Positions 34,464-44,507 are shown, counted from the first letter of the stretch. The stretch: DNA of 64,000 nt from Bacillota bacterium (GCA_021287065.1 JAJTBE010000190.1:37079-101078); one strand, 5' to 3'. Notes: generated by a model from the letters alone, not told the origin. Numbers and translations are program-made.

Positions 34464-37007
34464 ATGACAGAGATTCCCTCCGGAAGTTTTTATCTGGGGA
34501 GCAAAGTTAACCCCGAAACCCAGAAAAAGACAGAATCACCTTTATTATACGAATCAGCGGCATTTACAACCCATGGAGTGATTGTGGGTATGACAGGTTC
34601 GGGTAAAACGGGTCTTTCGATGAATCTTCTGGAGGAAGCCCTGGTAAACCGGATTCCTGTAATAATTATTGATCCCAAGGGAGATATGCCCAATCTTGCC
34701 CTGCAGTTCCCCAATCTGTCTCCCGATGAATTTTCACCATGGATAAACGAAGAAGACGCAAAAAGACAGAACCAGACCGTAAAGGAATATGCAGCAACAA
34801 TCGCCCGCTCATGGGCTACAGGTCTGGAGAAATCGGGAATCGGCAGGGATCGGATAAAGAAACTTGTTGATAATACTGAATTTACAATTTATACACCAGG
34901 CTCCGACAGTGGAGTGCCGGTGAATATACTCGATTCTTTCCGGGCGCCGGAGTCTGCGGTTCTCGAAGATCAGGAAGCCCTGACGGAAGCTATCGGCTCA
35001 ACCACCCAGTCGCTTCTGGGACTTCTTGGAATTGAGGGCAACCCCGTTCAGTCAAAGGAATTCATACTTATTTCAAATATTCTTCAGGACCGCTGGAAAC
35101 AGGGGGAAGACCTTACCCTTGAGTCCATTATCGGATATGTGGTGGATCCTCCGGTGAGAAAACTGGGAGTTTTTGAAGTGGATTCCCTTTTCCCAAAAAA
35201 AGAAAGAATGGAGCTGGCAATGCTCCTGAATAATGTCATCGCTTCACCGGGCTTTGCGGGATGGACTAAGGGAGAACCTCTCAATCCCGAAAAATGGCTC
35301 AGAGATGCCGACAAAACACCTTGTTCCATTTTTTACATAGCACATTTATCTGATGCGGAAAGAATGTTTTTTGTAACGCTTCTCCTCGGCAGAATAATCA
35401 GCTGTATCAGAACAATGCCGGGCACAACCGAACTCAGGGCGTTATTGTATTTTGACGAGGTTTTCGGATATCTGCCCCCCTACCCCGCCAATCCGCCTTC
35501 AAAAAATCCCATACTTACTATTCTTAAACAGGCTCGTGCCTTTGGCCTCGGAATGGTTCTCGCCACACAGAACCCTGTGGATCTGGATTATAAAGCCCTT
35601 ACCAACGCAGGAACATGGATGATCGGAAAACTCCAGACAGATCGGGATAAAAAGCGCATACTTGACGGCCTTGAATCCTCTGCAGGAGGATTTGACAAGG
35701 GAGAAATGGATTCACTTATTTCAAAGCTGGGTTCGAGAAATTTCATCCTCCACAGCGCCAGACTCAGCGCACCTGAAGTTTTCCACACCCGCTTCTCTCA
35801 GGCATATCTGCGGGGACCAGTTACAAAGATTCAGGTAAAGGAAATAATGAAAGGCAGAAAAGCAGCTCATTCCGTAAATGCTTCCCCTGCTGTTTCAACC
35901 CCGGCTGCAGCAAACAGACAGCCTGCAAAACCTCAGGTTTCACCGGCGGCGGCTCCGGTTCAGCAAAAAGAAAGCAGGCAGCAATACGCCGCCACTGCTT
36001 CAACTATGGGAATCAGCAGCGCAGGAAGTTCGTCAGGATCGGATCATCCTGATTTCTCCGCTGTTATGCCTACCCTGCCAGAAATAATGGGCAATTTTTT
36101 CCTCGGCGAAGCTTCCCTCGACAAAGACGAAATCAGAAGCATATTTGAAGCTTTCAGTGAAAAATCGGATAAAGTTTTATACAGACCCGCACTTTTCGGA
36201 AGAGCCAGAATCAGATTTGATGAAGAGAAAAAAGACCTTGTCCACTATGAGGAAAAAGTAAAGATGATTTTCCCCCTTGAAGGCGACAGCCCCCCTGCCT
36301 GGCAGCCTGAAAATATTGTTATTGAAAAAAGTCTCGTTTTCAGAAAACCTATGCAGGGAGCGCTTTACGGTTCGCTGCCCCAGTGGATCACAGGCAAAAA
36401 AGACGCTGCTTTTTTACACAGTGAACTGGTTGATACTTTCTTCAGGGAAGAATCAATTTCCGTAATGAAAAACGATTCACTCAAACTCCTCGGTAAAATC
36501 GGGGAATCGAGGGATGAATTTGAAAAACGCTGTGCTGCGGAAGTAGAAAATGTAATGAATACCGAGCAGGCAAAAATTCAGCGAAAATATCAGACCCGGA
36601 TTGATACTATAACCAGAAAAACCCAGAAAACCATGTCGAAACTGGAAGACGCAAGAGCAGAGGAAAAAAGCAGAAAATCAACAGAGATGGTAAACATAGG
36701 CGAATCCATCCTCGGCTTTTTAACCAGCAGCCGCAGGAGTGTGGGCAGAGCGGTTTCCGGGGCGATGGATAAAAGGCGGATGACGGAAAAAGCAGGCAGC
36801 AAAGCCAAACAGACTGAGCTTGAGCTTGAACTTCTTGCTGATGAGGCGGAAAAACTGCGTGGTGAAATGGATGATGAGCTTGAAATCATAAGACAGAAGT
36901 ACGCCGATAAAGCTATGGATATTGAAGAAACAAGGGTATCGGTGGAGAAAGCTGACATAAACATCCTTGAATTCGGCATTCTCTGGGTTCCCGTATCGAA
37001 GCTTTAG
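34464..37007 (+). CDS. HerA/VirB4-like DUF87 ATPase with coiled-coil tail
   Basis: The 847-residue protein has Walker A VGMTGSGKTG (41-50), IIIDPKGD after it, a Walker B-like LLYFDEVFGYLPP, and ATQNPVDLDYKAL, which together mark the FtsK/HerA/VirB4 (DUF87) fold. A Pro/Ala/Gln-rich linker spans about 470-530, followed by a C-terminal domain and long coiled coil (about 665-830). No nuclease NurA or conjugation gene accompanies it. It could be a DNA translocase or an uncharacterised motor. AAGGAGAAAATT gives a good start. Confidence 0.75.
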   Translation: MTEIPSGSFYLGSKVNPETQKKTESPLLYESAAFTTHGVIVGMTGSGKTGLSMNLLEEALVNRIPVIIIDPKGDMPNLALQFPNLSPDEFSPWINEEDAKRQNQTVKEYAATIARSWATGLEKSGIGRDRIKKLVDNTEFTIYTPGSDSGVPVNILDSFRAPESAVLEDQEALTEAIGSTTQSLLGLLGIEGNPVQSKEFILISNILQDRWKQGEDLTLESIIGYVVDPPVRKLGVFEVDSLFPKKERMELAMLLNNVIASPGFAGWTKGEPLNPEKWLRDADKTPCSIFYIAHLSDAERMFFVTLLLGRIISCIRTMPGTTELRALLYFDEVFGYLPPYPANPPSKNPILTILKQARAFGLGMVLATQNPVDLDYKALTNAGTWMIGKLQTDRDKKRILDGLESSAGGFDKGEMDSLISKLGSRNFILHSARLSAPEVFHTRFSQAYLRGPVTKIQVKEIMKGRKAAHSVNASPAVSTPAAANRQPAKPQVSPAAAPVQQKESRQQYAATASTMGISSAGSSSGSDHPDFSAVMPTLPEIMGNFFLGEASLDKDEIRSIFEAFSEKSDKVLYRPALFGRARIRFDEEKKDLVHYEEKVKMIFPLEGDSPPAWQPENIVIEKSLVFRKPMQGALYGSLPQWITGKKDAAFLHSELVDTFFREESISVMKNDSLKLLGKIGESRDEFEKRCAAEVENVMNTEQAKIQRKYQTRIDTITRKTQKTMSKLEDARAEEKSRKSTEMVNIGESILGFLTSSRRSVGRAVSGAMDKRRMTEKAGSKAKQTELELELLADEAEKLRGEMDDELEIIRQKYADKAMDIEETRVSVEKADINILEFGILWVPVSKL

Positions 37008-37024
37008 TTCAGGAGAAATTTTCC

Positions 37025-38059
37025 ATGGCAAATGAGAACAAATCACCGAAGGAAAAAAGAAAGTCCCTTCTTATCTATTTCCTGAAACTTGCTTTCAGCT
37101 TTCTGCTTTTATATCTTCTGTTCAGACATATTAATACTGCCAAACTTCTTGCAGTTCTTAAATCGGCAGAACCGGTCTGGCTCTGCGCTTCTTTCACCGC
37201 TTTTTTTGTTGCCGTTTGGTCATCTGCAGCGGCGTGGAAAGTTCTCCTCGAACCTCTTGGACTTCACATTTCATGGACCCATGTCATGATACTCCGGCTT
37301 ATCAGCTTGTTTTTCAATCAGGCGCTTCCAACGGGAATGGCGGGAGATTTATGGAGGGCTTATATATTCGGAGCCAGAGAGGATAAAATGGGTGCTTCAT
37401 TCGCTTCTGTTCTTGCAGAAAAATGGGTATCGTATCTGAGCCTGAGTTTCTGTGCTCTGATAGCACTTCTGATGGGCTGGGACAGCTTCAGCAAATCAAA
37501 ACTTTCTGTGCCACTGGCTTGGTTTGTAGGCGGTATGCTTGCGGTAGCTATTGGTTCAATACTGCTTATGCCCTGGTTTATTGCAAATGGAAAAAAGTTT
37601 TTCTCCCGATTCGGCATTGCAAATCCCTGGCTTGAAGGCATGGAATCATTTCATATTTACAGAAGTTATAAGAAACATCTGTTTTATGCTTTTTTACTTT
37701 CCTGCATATCGCCGTTTGCAGGAGGGCTGGCTTTCTGGTTTATAAGCCTTTCAATAAAAAGCAGCGCACCGCTTCAGTCTTTCTTTATACTTGTTCCACT
37801 TACAAGAGTGGTTGCATATTTACCGGTTGTGGTTAGTTCGATAGGCACTCAGGATATTACAACAGTTCTGTTTTACGCAAAATACGGCATAGCAAAGGAA
37901 GTCAGTTTTTCAATTTCGCTTATAGGGCATGCATTAAAGATGCTGGTAGGCGCAACCGGAGGGTTGTGTTATCTGTTTGTCAATCCTTCCAGAAAAGATG
38001 AAAAGAAGAAAGAAACTAAGGATTCATCGGAATTACCCGGTTATCAACCTGAATCGTAA
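37025..38059 (+). CDS. Flippase-like (LPG synthase TM region) membrane protein
   Basis: The 344-residue protein has about eight transmembrane helices and the family's LPTGMAGDLWRAYIFG motif (usual form GGxGGDxxRxY). It belongs to the YbhN/AglD-type flippase-like family found beside envelope glycan genes. A lysine-rich cytoplasmic tail ends it. Its 3' end overlaps the convergent pseudopilin gene by 44 bases. Confidence 0.8.
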   Translation: MANENKSPKEKRKSLLIYFLKLAFSFLLLYLLFRHINTAKLLAVLKSAEPVWLCASFTAFFVAVWSSAAAWKVLLEPLGLHISWTHVMILRLISLFFNQALPTGMAGDLWRAYIFGAREDKMGASFASVLAEKWVSYLSLSFCALIALLMGWDSFSKSKLSVPLAWFVGGMLAVAIGSILLMPWFIANGKKFFSRFGIANPWLEGMESFHIYRSYKKHLFYAFLLSCISPFAGGLAFWFISLSIKSSAPLQSFFILVPLTRVVAYLPVVVSSIGTQDITTVLFYAKYGIAKEVSFSISLIGHALKMLVGATGGLCYLFVNPSRKDEKKKETKDSSELPGYQPES

Positions 38060-38849
38060 ACTGGTTTGTATCCAGATCCTGAGTTCCGGGATTGTATGCA
38101 ATTCCCGCTGACATCATTTTGAAGCACTTAATATCCACAAGAACTTCCGGATTATTGGGGGGGAGTTTCTTTTCCACATTGAAGCTCAGCAGATTTTTTC
38201 CGATGATGTAAACATTTTCCACATACTTTGTTTCCCCTGAAATAGTAGCTTTGTATTCATCAGCAGTGATTGATGTGCCTCTGAAATAAAACTGGCTGAG
38301 ATCCGAGGGAAGATAAGCTTTAAGGGCGTTTGATGCGGCAGCAGCTTCAGAATCCTTGCTGTATGTTGGGAAAGTTATGGGAGCCCATGAATTTGTGCCG
38401 TCGGTTGTTCTGGTAAGATCAACCCTGACAAGAACCTTATGAGGGCATTTGTTATCAGTGGTTGCCAGAGCCGAATGTCCGCAGGTATCTCCCTTGGGCC
38501 TCATCAGGAAAAACAGCACATAGCCCTGACTGATAAGATCCCCTGAAGGTCCTGTTTCAAACTTGCCGGTGTAGGGATTGATGAATGTCTTAAAAGCGAT
38601 GGCGTGTCTGTAATCGCCTGTATATGTAATAACCGAAGCATATGAAGTTTTTCTCAGATCTTCGGTTAGACTGGTCTGAATCTTCCGGATTTCCGACTGA
38701 ACGGAAACCCTGTCTTCCACATTTCTCCAGCTATTTGTAGCGTATTTCATAACTGCAAATAAACACAGCACAAGCAGGCTGAAAACTGCACAAGCAATCA
38801 GAACTTCGATTAATGTAGCTCCTCCGGATTTTGACTTTATCAATTCCAC
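38016..38849 (-). CDS. Minor pseudopilin (PilW-like)
   Basis: The prepilin peptidase motif SGGATLIEVLIA sits at residues 8-19, followed by a hydrophobic helix (to about 34). The cleavage Gly is G10 and the fifth mature residue is Glu, as required. The remaining 240 residues are a globular beta-rich domain seen in long minor pilins of type IV pilus or type II secretion systems. The start is GTG at 38849 with TAAAGGT upstream. It follows a second pseudopilin with a 4-base gap. Confidence 0.82.
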   Translation of the reverse strand: MELIKSKSGGATLIEVLIACAVFSLLVLCLFAVMKYATNSWRNVEDRVSVQSEIRKIQTSLTEDLRKTSYASVITYTGDYRHAIAFKTFINPYTGKFETGPSGDLISQGYVLFFLMRPKGDTCGHSALATTDNKCPHKVLVRVDLTRTTDGTNSWAPITFPTYSKDSEAAAASNALKAYLPSDLSQFYFRGTSITADEYKATISGETKYVENVYIIGKNLLSFNVEKKLPPNNPEVLVDIKCFKMMSAGIAYNPGTQDLDTNQFTIQVDNRVIPMNP

Positions 38850-38853
38850 ACCT

Positions 38854-39333
38854 TTAGTTTGCAGGAATAATGGCCATTTTGCTTCTGGTGAAGACCATTC
38901 TGGTCAGCTTTACATGCAATTTGCCATATCCTTCTTTATTATCCTGCCGGGTAGCATCAGACTGCCACCACCAGACCTGAACATCGAGCCTTTTCAAATC
39001 GGTGGAATCTGTATCCTGACAGGTTATTTCATAAGTAAAAATAGTTTTGTTAAGACTTGTCGTTCCTGTATAAGGAGAACCGGAATTATCAGTCAGGTTC
39101 ACAGGAAGGCCCCCTGTTTTCTCCTGCTGATCATAAAGATACTGGTTGAGAACCGATTCTGCAACAACTGTGCCTGCAGTAAGATCAACACCCTTCTGGG
39201 ACGCCCTGAACATGGCAAAAAAGATTCCGATAAACAGAATAAGGGCTGTGGCAACAATAGACACAGCGAGGACAAGCTCAATAAGCGAGAACCCTTTCAG
39301 GGTACTGTTTTTTCTGCGGTTTTCCAGTTCCAT
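38854..39333 (-). CDS. Minor pseudopilin (PilV-like)
   Basis: The prepilin motif KGFSLIELVLAVS with the Gly/Phe cleavage site and Glu+5 is at about residues 13-25, followed by a hydrophobic helix. At 159 residues it is a short minor pilin. The start is placed at ATG 39333, behind GGAAAG; a TTG at 39351 is also in frame. Pilus motor and secretin genes are not in the window. Confidence 0.82.
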   Translation of the reverse strand: MELENRRKNSTLKGFSLIELVLAVSIVATALILFIGIFFAMFRASQKGVDLTAGTVVAESVLNQYLYDQQEKTGGLPVNLTDNSGSPYTGTTSLNKTIFTYEITCQDTDSTDLKRLDVQVWWWQSDATRQDNKEGYGKLHVKLTRMVFTRSKMAIIPAN

Positions 39334-39486
39334 CAATGCTTTCCGATTCAATCAGTATACGATTATTATAGCAATTTTGCCATAATTAACAAGTTCACAT
39401 ACTGAACATTTTCTTTCAACCTGATAACTCCTTCATTAATTAAGTGTTAAATTAATTTAATACTTTGGAGAAAAGTTTACTTTACC

Positions 39487-39515
39487 TTGACTGATAGGTT
39501 TATTTTGATTAAAAT
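39487..39515 (+). promoter_or_regulatory. Predicted sigma-70-type promoter
   Basis: TTGACT, a 17-base spacer and TAAAAT end 27 bases before the start of the site-2 protease gene. Confidence 0.55.
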
Positions 39516-39542
39516 AATAAGATATATCAACCGGAAATAAGG

Positions 39543-40220
39543 ATGGACCAAATGCAGGAGCTTTACGAATATTTTTTCCTCTATAAGCAGCTACCCCTGG
39601 TTTTCAAACTGGTTTTTTCTCTGGTATCGATTCTGATTGCATTCGTAATACATGAAATGTGTCATGGTTATGCAGCCTTCCTTTTTGGAGATCCTACCGC
39701 TAAATATCAGGGAAGACTCAGTTTCAATCCCATCGTCCACATAGACCCCATAGGCGGACTTGTGCTTCTGCTCACTGCGCTTTTCAGCCCGGTTGTATTC
39801 GGATGGGCGAAACCTGTCAGCGTAAACCCTTACAATTTCAGAAATCCCAGACAGGATATGGCGTGGGTTGCCTTTGCAGGACCTCTTTCTAACTTTGCAC
39901 TGGCTGCCATAGCAGGCTTACTGCTTAAATTCCATATTGTCACACCTGATTCGCCTTTTAACCTTGCAATGTTGGTTTTTACCTTTGTAATGGTAAACAT
40001 CGGACTTGGAATCTTCAATCTGGTCCCATTCCCGCCCCTCGACGGTTCCAAGATTATATACGGAATTCTCCCTTCGGATCTGGCATACAAGCTCATGGAG
40101 TTTGAACAGCGCTATGCAACAATCATCCCCTTTGTCCTGATGTTCATTATCTGGACGAGAGTGCTGAATCAGTTTATGTCAGTACCATTCATAATCCTTA
40201 TCAGATTATTCACAACTTAG
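39543..40220 (+). CDS. Site-2 protease (M50) family membrane metalloprotease
   Basis: The 225-residue protein has the zinc motif HEMCH (HExxH) in IAFVIHEMCHGYAA and the third ligand in NLVPFPPLDGSK, within about six transmembrane helices. GWAKPVSVNPYNFRNPRQDM is characteristic of the short bacterial M50 branch without PDZ or CBS domains. Members cut within membranes to release regulators, but the substrate here is unknown. Confidence 0.9.
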   Translation: MDQMQELYEYFFLYKQLPLVFKLVFSLVSILIAFVIHEMCHGYAAFLFGDPTAKYQGRLSFNPIVHIDPIGGLVLLLTALFSPVVFGWAKPVSVNPYNFRNPRQDMAWVAFAGPLSNFALAAIAGLLLKFHIVTPDSPFNLAMLVFTFVMVNIGLGIFNLVPFPPLDGSKIIYGILPSDLAYKLMEFEQRYATIIPFVLMFIIWTRVLNQFMSVPFIILIRLFTT

Positions 40221-40272
40221 CTATTTCCATATTTTCACATAAATTTACAACACTTTGGGATGGTAAAAAGAT

Positions 40273-41760
40273 ATGCCGCCAAAATCAGAAAAGGCAATTC
40301 AGTATGAGGTTGGTTTTTCCTCCCACAAAGGGACAATAAAAGAGTTAAATGAAGACAACTATTGCGCCGAGCGAAGAGAAGACGATGACGGACATTCTTC
40401 TGCGCTGATAGCGGTATCCGATGGGGTTGGCGGTTTCTCGCTCGGAGAAATAGCAAGCAAGATCGCCATCAACCACATGGAAAAGTTCTTCAAGCTTGGC
40501 GAGTTCAAACAGATGTATGACGAGGCTGAAATCCTCGAACCCCACAGAGTGATTCAGGAGCTTTACACCAGAATCAACCATATCATACTTTCACTTGCTG
40601 AAAAAGAAAACCGTATGGTCGGATGCACTCTGACTTCAGGTTTTTTCAACGGTGATTCCCTTTATGTGGCAAGCGTCGGCAGCAGCAAAGCTTATTTAAT
40701 CCGCAACGGAATGATAAAAAAACTTACAGAGGAACAACTTCTCGAGCCTCTCGCAAAAGTTAAGCTTAACCATCTGACTTCCGACGAAACCCTTGATCCG
40801 TCGGGCAAAACATCATATCTCAATGCTCTTGGTTCTGATATATCAATGAAAGCTGAAGTCAAGCACCTTCAGGTTAAGGAAGAAGACATCATTCTTTTCT
40901 GCAGCGACGGACTTTACAATCAGGTTGGCGAAATGGACATCGCCCAGGCAGCAGTTCAGAACCCCAGCATGCAGGCATTCTGCAATGAACTTATCGACCG
41001 CGCAAACACCGCAGGCGGCAAAGATAATGTTACCGTTGTTGCAATTAAGATTCTTAAAGAGAAAAAGTCACTCAGAAATCTTCTGGGAGGAAAGGGAAAA
41101 GGTAAGAAATCAAGCCCTGTTCTCCTTATAGTTATACTTCTCGCAGTTTTTCTGGCTCTTGGCGCTGCTTTTTTCCTGAAAAGCTACATCTTTAAGGAAA
41201 GCAAACAGCCAAATACACCGGTAAAGCCAAGACTGCACGCCAAACCATCAGAACCAAAACCGGATTTGCCGCGCTCGTTCAACAGCCTTGCTGTGGAGTC
41301 GGAACTTCCGATGAAATATGTTCTTGTAAACGGACAACCTCAGAATCTGACCAAAGATGGTACGGTTTTTGATTTCAAAACAGATAAAAACCTGGTTAAA
41401 ATAATGCCGAATCTGAGAACTCAGAAACTTTACACCATTACTTTAAGCGGCCTCAACAGAAACCTTTCTGTTGTTCAGTCCAAAACCAATGAGATTATGG
41501 TTGAAAACGAAAAAGTAACCGTAATGCTTACAGCCGGTTCAAAAGTTGATTTTATTGCTAAGGAAGAATATACCGGATCAAAATTTCTCCTTAACATAAC
41601 TCATTTGGGAAGTCCTATGGAAATTCAGCTTATGGCTGAAGAGGAAATCAGTATTAAGATTAAGTCCGATGACGAAACCACACCAGCAGCAAAACCTGCC
41701 AAACCGGCAGAACAACCTGCAGGAACAAGCGCGCCGCCGGATAAAAGCAACAATCTGTAA
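40273..41760 (+). CDS. PP2C-type Ser/Thr phosphatase with transmembrane helix
   Basis: Residues 1-262 are a PPM/PP2C phosphatase: the NEDNY metal site, SDGVGG (49-54), CTLTSGF, FCSDGLYN and GGKDNVTVV (248-256). A basic stretch and one membrane helix (281-303) lead to a 190-residue extracytoplasmic region. It probably reverses protein phosphorylation by Ser/Thr kinases such as the one at 54618. It heads a run of five same-strand genes. Confidence 0.9.
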   Translation: MPPKSEKAIQYEVGFSSHKGTIKELNEDNYCAERREDDDGHSSALIAVSDGVGGFSLGEIASKIAINHMEKFFKLGEFKQMYDEAEILEPHRVIQELYTRINHIILSLAEKENRMVGCTLTSGFFNGDSLYVASVGSSKAYLIRNGMIKKLTEEQLLEPLAKVKLNHLTSDETLDPSGKTSYLNALGSDISMKAEVKHLQVKEEDIILFCSDGLYNQVGEMDIAQAAVQNPSMQAFCNELIDRANTAGGKDNVTVVAIKILKEKKSLRNLLGGKGKGKKSSPVLLIVILLAVFLALGAAFFLKSYIFKESKQPNTPVKPRLHAKPSEPKPDLPRSFNSLAVESELPMKYVLVNGQPQNLTKDGTVFDFKTDKNLVKIMPNLRTQKLYTITLSGLNRNLSVVQSKTNEIMVENEKVTVMLTAGSKVDFIAKEEYTGSKFLLNITHLGSPMEIQLMAEEEISIKIKSDDETTPAAKPAKPAEQPAGTSAPPDKSNNL

Positions 41761-41840
41761 TTTCTGTTTAATAATCCCCTGAAAGGAATTGAAACGGAAA
41801 AAGCCAATAATTAACTTTATTAAAGCTTTGGAGATTCGTT

Positions 41841-42263
41841 ATGAATAAGGAATTAGATCTAACCTATATGAGCGCTCCTGCGGATGCAAACAATCCCGGT
41901 TTTGAGTCCCTTCTCAGTGCTATGAAAGCAGTCCATCAGGGCGAAGCTGATATTAGTCTGCTTCAGGTTTATCATGATGCCCTGACCGAGCAGATAAACG
42001 ACTCCAGAAACGAAATTCTGGATATGGAAGTTTCAGAGACTACCAAAGACACCAAAAATATGAGTCTGGGAGCCATAAACATCGTAAGTTTTATGCTGGA
42101 TTCGATCAAGATTTACCTTGATTCGCCAAGCCCCGAGAATATGGGTATATGTGTAAATGCCTATCTGGATGCAAGAGGAGCAGTGGAATATGTCCACAAA
42201 GTTCTTGATGCAAACATAGAAGAAGCGGGCATTGAAGAAGAGGAAGAAGAAGAAGAGAATTAA
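41841..42263 (+). CDS. Small acidic protein of unknown function
   Basis: The 140-residue protein is helical and ends in a run of glutamates. No domain is recognised. GGAGATTCG precedes the ATG. It lies between the PP2C and TrkA-like genes in the same direction, so a link to them is possible. Confidence 0.6.
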   Translation: MNKELDLTYMSAPADANNPGFESLLSAMKAVHQGEADISLLQVYHDALTEQINDSRNEILDMEVSETTKDTKNMSLGAINIVSFMLDSIKIYLDSPSPENMGICVNAYLDARGAVEYVHKVLDANIEEAGIEEEEEEEEN

Positions 42264-42289
42264 TTTTCCGGAAACGAAAGGTTTTCACT

Positions 42290-42721
42290 ATGTTTATTAT
42301 AGTTGTAGGCTGCGGCAAGATGGGGGCGACCATTGCCAACGCCCTGTCAGATCAGGGAGAAAGCCTGATTGCCATAGATAAAAACGAAGAAGCGTTCAAA
42401 GAACTCAGCCCGGATTTCGGCGGTTTTTCCATGGAAGGAGACGCCACTGATGTAGAATTTCTCAAAAGAGCAAAAATCGAACAGGCTGATATGCTTCTGG
42501 CATTGTCTGGAGACGACAATGCAAATCTTGCTATTTCACAGATAGCAAAAGTCATTTTTAATGTGCCCCATGTTTATGCACGGGTTACAAACACCGAGAG
42601 AGAACCTATCTTCCAGAAACTGGGAATAAACACCAATATCCCCATCAAACTGGCTTGCACCCAGTTGTTGAAAGATATTGAAGTAATTCAGAAACAACCG
42701 GCAGGCAAAGGTAAAAAATGA
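42290..42721 (+). CDS. TrkA-N (RCK) domain protein
   Basis: The 143-residue protein is a single NAD(H)-binding RCK/TrkA-N domain: IIVVGCGKMGATIANAL, the acidic IDKNEE, and GDATDVEFLKRA followed by ADMLLALSGDDNANL. It would gate a K+ channel or transporter, but no channel gene is in the window and the usual C-terminal TrkA-C domain is absent. Its stop overlaps the next start as ATGA. Confidence 0.85.
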   Translation: MFIIVVGCGKMGATIANALSDQGESLIAIDKNEEAFKELSPDFGGFSMEGDATDVEFLKRAKIEQADMLLALSGDDNANLAISQIAKVIFNVPHVYARVTNTEREPIFQKLGINTNIPIKLACTQLLKDIEVIQKQPAGKGKK

Positions 42722-43299
42722 TCAGACATATTTTTCCGGAACAATCCATCACTTATAACGGAGTGGAACTCGCTCCCCACTGGATTTACAACAATTTCGA
42801 CATAAGGGGAAACGCCATTGTTGCCTTTACAGGCGAATGCAAAGTTTCCATAGGCTCTATGGTGGATCTTGCTGATGTCAAGGAAAACGCTCATATCTAC
42901 AGCCCTCTTATGCTCCATTTTATTGCGGAGATTTTTGATGAGGATCTGGAAAAGGCTGTTTACAGACAAAGGCTTCTCACCGCTATTATCAAAGAAGAGC
43001 TTGAACGCAGAGGAATTCAGGGCGTTGAGAGAAACGGCGACGATATTTTCTGCCCCGCTCCCGATGGAGGCAAAGGCAAACTTTCCGTTTCCATAGCTAC
43101 AAAATCCACTGTTTCCACCCTTATTCATTTTGGAATTAACATAAAAACCGAAGGAACTCCTGTGAAAACTTCAGGACTGGAATTTCTCGGAGTAGATCCG
43201 CGAAGCTTCGGACAGTCGATTCTGAAATTATTCTGTGAAGAATTCGAAGATATTTTCCTCGCCAGATGCAAAGTAAGGGGAGTCCCTGAATTGAAGTGA
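42718..43299 (+). CDS. DUF366-family protein
   Basis: The 193-residue protein matches the DUF366 family: LAPHWIYNNFDIRGNAIVAF near the N-terminus and ATKSTVSTLIHFGIN, EFLGVDPRSFG later. The family has no established function, although its core resembles an enzyme with conserved acidic and basic residues. It is translationally coupled to both neighbours (ATGA before, GTGA after). Confidence 0.8.
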   Translation: MIRHIFPEQSITYNGVELAPHWIYNNFDIRGNAIVAFTGECKVSIGSMVDLADVKENAHIYSPLMLHFIAEIFDEDLEKAVYRQRLLTAIIKEELERRGIQGVERNGDDIFCPAPDGGKGKLSVSIATKSTVSTLIHFGINIKTEGTPVKTSGLEFLGVDPRSFGQSILKLFCEEFEDIFLARCKVRGVPELK

Positions 43300-44507
43300 A
43301 TGCAGACTTCCTCAGGAAACTGAATTCAGCCGCCATTATTGTTATAGGGCTTCTTTTTGCCGTTATTACTTTTTTTATTGTAAAAAGCGGTTTGTCTCCG
43401 GGGTTTATTCTGCCTTCCCCAAATCCTTATTACAGCGAAGCGGTCAACTACCCTCCACCCGGTTCCGAAAAGCCGGGTATAATTGTGCTGATGTGGACTT
43501 CCTTTGCATTTATACTGTTCAATGTGTTTTTCGGTTCGAAAATCAGAGGCTGGAAAAAGGCAATCAGCGTCGTTGTCTGGGTTTTGATTATATTTTGTTC
43601 TACAGAATACGCCATAGACAACGCCATAAGAAAGAATCCCCCCCTCCACAGACCCCATCCTGCCTTTCTATGGGAGCTTTTCCCGGGGCGCTCCGGAATG
43701 ACCAACACGGGAAATGCCGTGAGATACCTTTCCGTAAACAAATACGGTTTCAGATACGGGGATGTTCAGGAAAAGAAGCCTGATGGTGTTACAAGAATAA
43801 TGGTAATCGGTGATTCTGCAGCTTTTGGTTATGGAATGAATCAGGATGAAACATTTTCCGCCCTTGTTGAAAAACAACTGAACGAAAACCATCCCGGCAG
43901 GAAATTTGAAGTAATAAACGCCGCTGTTCCGGGTTACACATCATTTTCATCCCGGAATTTCTTTATTGAAAAGGGCATTAAGTTTAAGCCTGATATTCTG
44001 ATAATTTCCCACAACAATGATCCTGATATAGACTGGGACGAGGATAAAAACCGGGCAGCGCCTGCCATCCTGTCCCCTGTGCTGAAAGTTCTGTACAGAA
44101 GCGGTATTTATATGACTCTCCGCAGGGAAATGCTGAACAGACGTTATAAATCGAACCCCCATCTCAAGGATGAAGTTCCGCCCGGTCAGGGTGTATGGAG
44201 GGTCAGTGCTTCGGATATGAAAGATAATCTTGAAGCTGTTTTTGATCTATGTAAAAAGAATAATATCAAAATTGTCGTAATTTCAATGCCGAGAGCTGAA
44301 GAAGAAGACTTCCCCATTGAGTTTTACAGAAAAACCATGAAAAAAGCAGCGGATGCATACGGAGGCTATTTTCTCGACCTTTACGATCAGTGGCAGGACA
44401 CCGGTGAAGACGATCTTTTTCTCGATTATGTGCATCCAACAGTGAAGGGAAATAAAAAATTAGCCAGAGATCTGACTAATTTTCTTGAAACTAATATTAT
44501 AAAATAG
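43296..44507 (+). CDS. Membrane-anchored SGNH/GDSL hydrolase
   Basis: Three hydrophobic helices fill the first 110 residues (about 8-30, 64-82 and 89-106). The SGNH domain follows: VIGDSAAFGYG with the nucleophile Ser, AAVPGYTS, SHNNDPD and the late DYVHPTVKG with the Asp-His pair. It is an esterase-type enzyme, perhaps an O-acetyl transferase/esterase of cell-surface glycans. The start is GTG at 43296 overlapping the previous stop. Confidence 0.85.
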   Translation: MNADFLRKLNSAAIIVIGLLFAVITFFIVKSGLSPGFILPSPNPYYSEAVNYPPPGSEKPGIIVLMWTSFAFILFNVFFGSKIRGWKKAISVVVWVLIIFCSTEYAIDNAIRKNPPLHRPHPAFLWELFPGRSGMTNTGNAVRYLSVNKYGFRYGDVQEKKPDGVTRIMVIGDSAAFGYGMNQDETFSALVEKQLNENHPGRKFEVINAAVPGYTSFSSRNFFIEKGIKFKPDILIISHNNDPDIDWDEDKNRAAPAILSPVLKVLYRSGIYMTLRREMLNRRYKSNPHLKDEVPPGQGVWRVSASDMKDNLEAVFDLCKKNNIKIVVISMPRAEEEDFPIEFYRKTMKKAADAYGGYFLDLYDQWQDTGEDDLFLDYVHPTVKGNKKLARDLTNFLETNIIK

